Positions 62,160 to 64,000 of a DNA stretch of 64,000 nt are shown piece by piece. Origin of the DNA: Glaciimonas immobilis (GTDB lineage: Bacteria; Pseudomonadota; Gammaproteobacteria; Burkholderiales; Burkholderiaceae_D); contig NZ_JAAOZT010000012.1 of NCBI RefSeq assembly GCF_011947285.1, forward strand, positions 62,001-126,000, read 5' to 3'. The notes under the pieces were generated by a model. It had not been told where the DNA came from. It saw only the letters and a list, made by a program, of their open reading frames with translations, and did not search any database. Position 1 is the stretch's first letter. The number at the start of each line of letters is the position of its first letter. Position numbers and translations under genes: made by a program.

Positions 62160-62315
62160 ATATCGCGTTATCAGCCTCAGTAAATACACCCGGTCGGACA
62201 CAACCTGTGTCATGACCGGAATGTTAATTTACTTTACTGAAACAGGCATTCCATTGAGACGTCATTCAACCATCATTGTGTGACGATTCGACGTTGGGAC
62301 TCACGGGATCAGAAT

Positions 62316-62352
62316 GCAAAAACCCACCTTAGACAGCGCTAACGGGTGGGTT
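62316..62352 (-). terminator. Intrinsic terminator of the TetR gene
   Basis: Minus strand: AACCCACC, 16-base loop, GGTGGGTT followed by TTTGC, giving a T-run of five. It lies 58 bases past the TetR stop. The plus-strand side has no T-run. Confidence 0.7.
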
Positions 62353-62409
62353 AATGTTACCGACACACAATCCTGACAGGCGGAATCTGGTTTAGCCTGC
62401 TTACGATGT

Positions 62410-63216
62410 TTAGGACGCAGGCGCACGAGGTGTACGAGGTGCACCTTTGCGTCGCGTTGGCTTAGCCTGAATCATTGCCAGTACCAGTTTGGATACCTGT
62501 TCAGCAGTTTCCTCTGGCTTCAGCCGCCCATGGGGCCGGTACCAGACACATGACCAGCTCACAATACCGCCAACGGCCAAAGATGCAATTCTGACATCGC
62601 TCACGGTAAATTCACCAGTGGCAACACCGTCATCAAGCAAGGCGCACAGTTTTCGATCAAATTCGCGCCGCATCTGTTCGATGACATCACTGTCTTTCTT
62701 TGCCAAATGCTTTTGTTCACGGGTGTAAATTGCGATGGCTTCCTGATTTTCTAAGACGGCAATAGTGAAGTCGTGCACCATTGAACGGACTTTTTCGGTC
62801 GGTGACTGCTCTGATGCGACTACTTGATCAAGTACCTCGAGTGATGCACGAATACCGCGTGAGCAAATTTCTCCCAGCAATTCGTTCTTAGAGGTGAAAT
62901 GAGAGTAAATAAACGGTTTAGTGACGTTGATTTTTTCGGCTACTGCCTCTAGCGTCGTGTTATTGAAGCCGTTGTGATAGAACAACTCAACCGCCACTGC
63001 GATGATACGCTCACGTTTGAGTCTGGAGACCGCGTCGCGGATGTCCTCAACGTCATTTTCTGTGGCACTTTGCGCTTTACGAACAGAGGCGAGCTTGGGA
63101 GAAGGTACCCGCAGGACAGCAGGAGCAGCCTTTCCCGATGCAGCCTTCGCTACGGAAGTTGCACGCTTTTTCACGCTGACGGGTTCTTTGCTCGTAGGAT
63201 CAGGTAATTTTTTCAT
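62410..63216 (-). CDS. TetR family transcriptional regulator
   Basis: About 268 residues. A long basic, Ala/Lys-rich N-terminal tail (about 60 residues) precedes the HTH KRERIIAVAVELFYHNGFNN followed by TTLEAVAEKINVTKPFIYSHFTSKNELL. The C-terminal ligand domain resembles the TetR_C class seen with fatty-acid regulators (IVSWSCVWYRPHGRLKPEETAEQVSKLVL). Two starts (63216 and 63234) are possible and neither has a clear ribosome site. Position next to CoA-transferase, crotonase, acyl-CoA dehydrogenase and TctAB makes it the likely reader of the TACT-N4-AGTA sites. Confidence 0.9.
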   Translation of the reverse strand: MKKLPDPTSKEPVSVKKRATSVAKAASGKAAPAVLRVPSPKLASVRKAQSATENDVEDIRDAVSRLKRERIIAVAVELFYHNGFNNTTLEAVAEKINVTKPFIYSHFTSKNELLGEICSRGIRASLEVLDQVVASEQSPTEKVRSMVHDFTIAVLENQEAIAIYTREQKHLAKKDSDVIEQMRREFDRKLCALLDDGVATGEFTVSDVRIASLAVGGIVSWSCVWYRPHGRLKPEETAEQVSKLVLAMIQAKPTRRKGAPRTPRAPAS

Positions 63217-63234
63217 GTGTCGTATTTTATACAT

Positions 63235-63633
63235 TTTTCAGCATGTTCACCACAGGGTGACGGATACTTGGTGTTGGATATTGCTCTGACTGCTTATTAT
63301 CGGATGATATTGGGTGGTGGCGCTTGGTTTGATTGGTTCGTTGTTCGATGGTTTTAACGGTTGGTGCTCTGTGGATGCTGGTCGGGGGTGGCCCGACAGC
63401 CAGTTACTTTTTTTTGCCTCGCCAAAAATAAGTAACCAAAAAAAAGGCGACCGCAGAGGCGTCGCCCGCCGTTGGCGGGTCCCCGATTATTTCGACTATC
63501 AGTCGGGTCGAAATACCAACTCGCTTCGCTCAAACATGGTTTCCGACAATTCCCGACTGACAGCCGAAATAACCGGCAACGCCTATGACGGGGTAGGTCA
63601 ACGGCCAGTTCAACTTCAACTTCACCCCCCCAA
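63235..63633. other. Intergenic region with the longest copy of the dispersed repeat
   Basis: About 400 bases without a gene. Most of it (63371-63619) is the dispersed repeat. Short open frames across it are repeat-derived. Confidence 0.55.
63371..63619 (+). repeat. Dispersed hairpin repeat, longest copy
   Basis: Contains two perfect hairpins, GTCGGG-GGTGG-CCCGAC (63381-63397) and CCCGCC-GTT-GGCGGG (63465-63479), an A/T-run pair (TACTTTTTTTTGCC and AGTAACCAAAAAAAAGGC), and the AACCGGCAACGCCTATGACGGG module (63571-). Parts recur at 12451-12487 and 50551-50597. I know such elements as common intergenic repeats of Burkholderiales; their role is unknown. Confidence 0.7.
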
Positions 63634-64000
63634 TTAATCCGTGATCGGCTCGAAAAGTAGTTCCGGCGCTTCGGCCTCTAACAAGAATCGCCCTTGCACC
63701 GACTGACCGATTGTTGGGGTTACGCCGCGCCATAATCCTAGCGCGCGTACTCCCGCATCAAGATCGACCGTGACCAGGGTATAGGGTAAATCTGCTGCAA
63801 AGGCAGGATGAAATGCATGATGCGCTACGGTCCAGCTATGTACGCGGCCTGCACCACTGGCTGGTTTCCAGACTACGGTATCGGCATAACAGGCATCGCA
63901 TAGCAGACGAGGATAGTGACGTGGCTTATCGCAGACGGCACAATGTTGTACTATCAGGCGGCCTTCAGCGGCAGCTTCCCAGTATGGTCGGGATAATTCG
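63634..64000 (-). CDS. Zn-ribbon/OB-fold (DUF35) protein, C-terminal part; cut by window edge
   Basis: The last 121 codons of a minus-strand gene running off the right edge. RPYWEAAAEGRLIVQHCAVC, then RLLCDAC, gives a Cys-x2-Cys...Cys-x2-Cys zinc ribbon, followed by an OB-fold segment (GRVHSWTVAHHAFHPAFAAD, LPYTLVTVDLDAG). These proteins usually partner a thiolase- or crotonase-like enzyme in CoA-thioester chemistry. The partner, often a thiolase-family gene, is probably just beyond the edge. Confidence 0.85.
   Translation of the reverse strand, partial: ELSRPYWEAAAEGRLIVQHCAVCDKPRHYPRLLCDACYADTVVWKPASGAGRVHSWTVAHHAFHPAFAADLPYTLVTVDLDAGVRALGLWRGVTPTIGQSVQGRFLLEAEAPELLFEPITD

Overview
The window reads as a chromosomal segment of a beta-proteobacterium of the order Burkholderiales, probably family Oxalobacteraceae. 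The evidence is the DUF349 protein type, the TonB/ExbB/ExbD-phosphatase locus, the single-copy porin with a typical beta-proteobacterial signal peptide, the abundance of branched-chain-type ABC importers and CaiB-type CoA-transferases, and a moderate base composition with many AT-rich intergenic stretches. A Glaciimonas-like relative is a guess. No rRNA, tRNA, CRISPR array, transposase or phage gene was seen.

Layout. 1-9.4 kb is housekeeping-like: a DUF349 fragment, a minus-strand operon with almost no gaps (beta-propeller, polysaccharide deacetylase, sterol-desaturase-type hydroxylase, EI24 membrane protein, then a MoaB/Mog-fold protein), FKBP isomerase, a small lipoprotein, acyl-CoA-binding protein, a 2-hydroxyacid dehydrogenase and an NhaD-like antiporter. 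9.6-12.2 kb is a self-contained GntR / EctD-like dioxygenase / SDR unit. 12.2-13.2 kb is a decayed gene-poor stretch with repeats. 13.2-17 kb holds an alcohol dehydrogenase, a LysR regulator and a divergent SAF-domain oxidoreductase that share a clear inverted-repeat operator. 17-23.9 kb is a dedicated TonB system (receptor, TonB, ExbB, two ExbD) ending in a secreted acid-phosphatase-family enzyme. A good Pho-box-type promoter lies upstream of the receptor, so this is most likely a phosphorus-scavenging locus.

From 24.7 to 64 kb nearly every gene lies on the minus strand and the content is catabolic. Operon A (34.7 to 24.7 kb): periplasmic binding protein, small cupin, LLM flavin monooxygenase, LivG/F/H/M, a flavin reductase fused to an IclR effector domain, a cyclase-family hydrolase and a CoA-transferase. 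A porin follows. Operon B (41.7 to 36.9 kb) is a second complete Liv-type importer. Operon C (54.0 to 41.8 kb) runs from a two-domain cupin through a TauD dioxygenase, an amidohydrolase, a Baeyer-Villiger-type monooxygenase and a third importer (with a LivM-LivG fusion) to an SDR and a GST. Next come LysR and AraC regulators, TctA/TctB without TctC, an acyl-CoA dehydrogenase, a crotonase, a second CoA-transferase, a TetR regulator and the end of a Zn-ribbon/OB-fold (DUF35) protein.

How the parts may work together (inference). Organic acids or ketone-like compounds would enter through a porin and several importers, be oxygenated by flavin and non-heme iron enzymes, be cleaved by lactone, amide or enol hydrolases, then be activated by CoA transfer and fed through beta-oxidation-like steps. 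The substrates cannot be named from sequence. The least expected signals are a family of paired TACT-N4-AGTA palindromes in three promoters near the TetR gene, 11-bp and 13-bp tandem arrays beside operon C genes, a dispersed hairpin repeat, and a 35-codon small reading frame just before the LLM monooxygenase.
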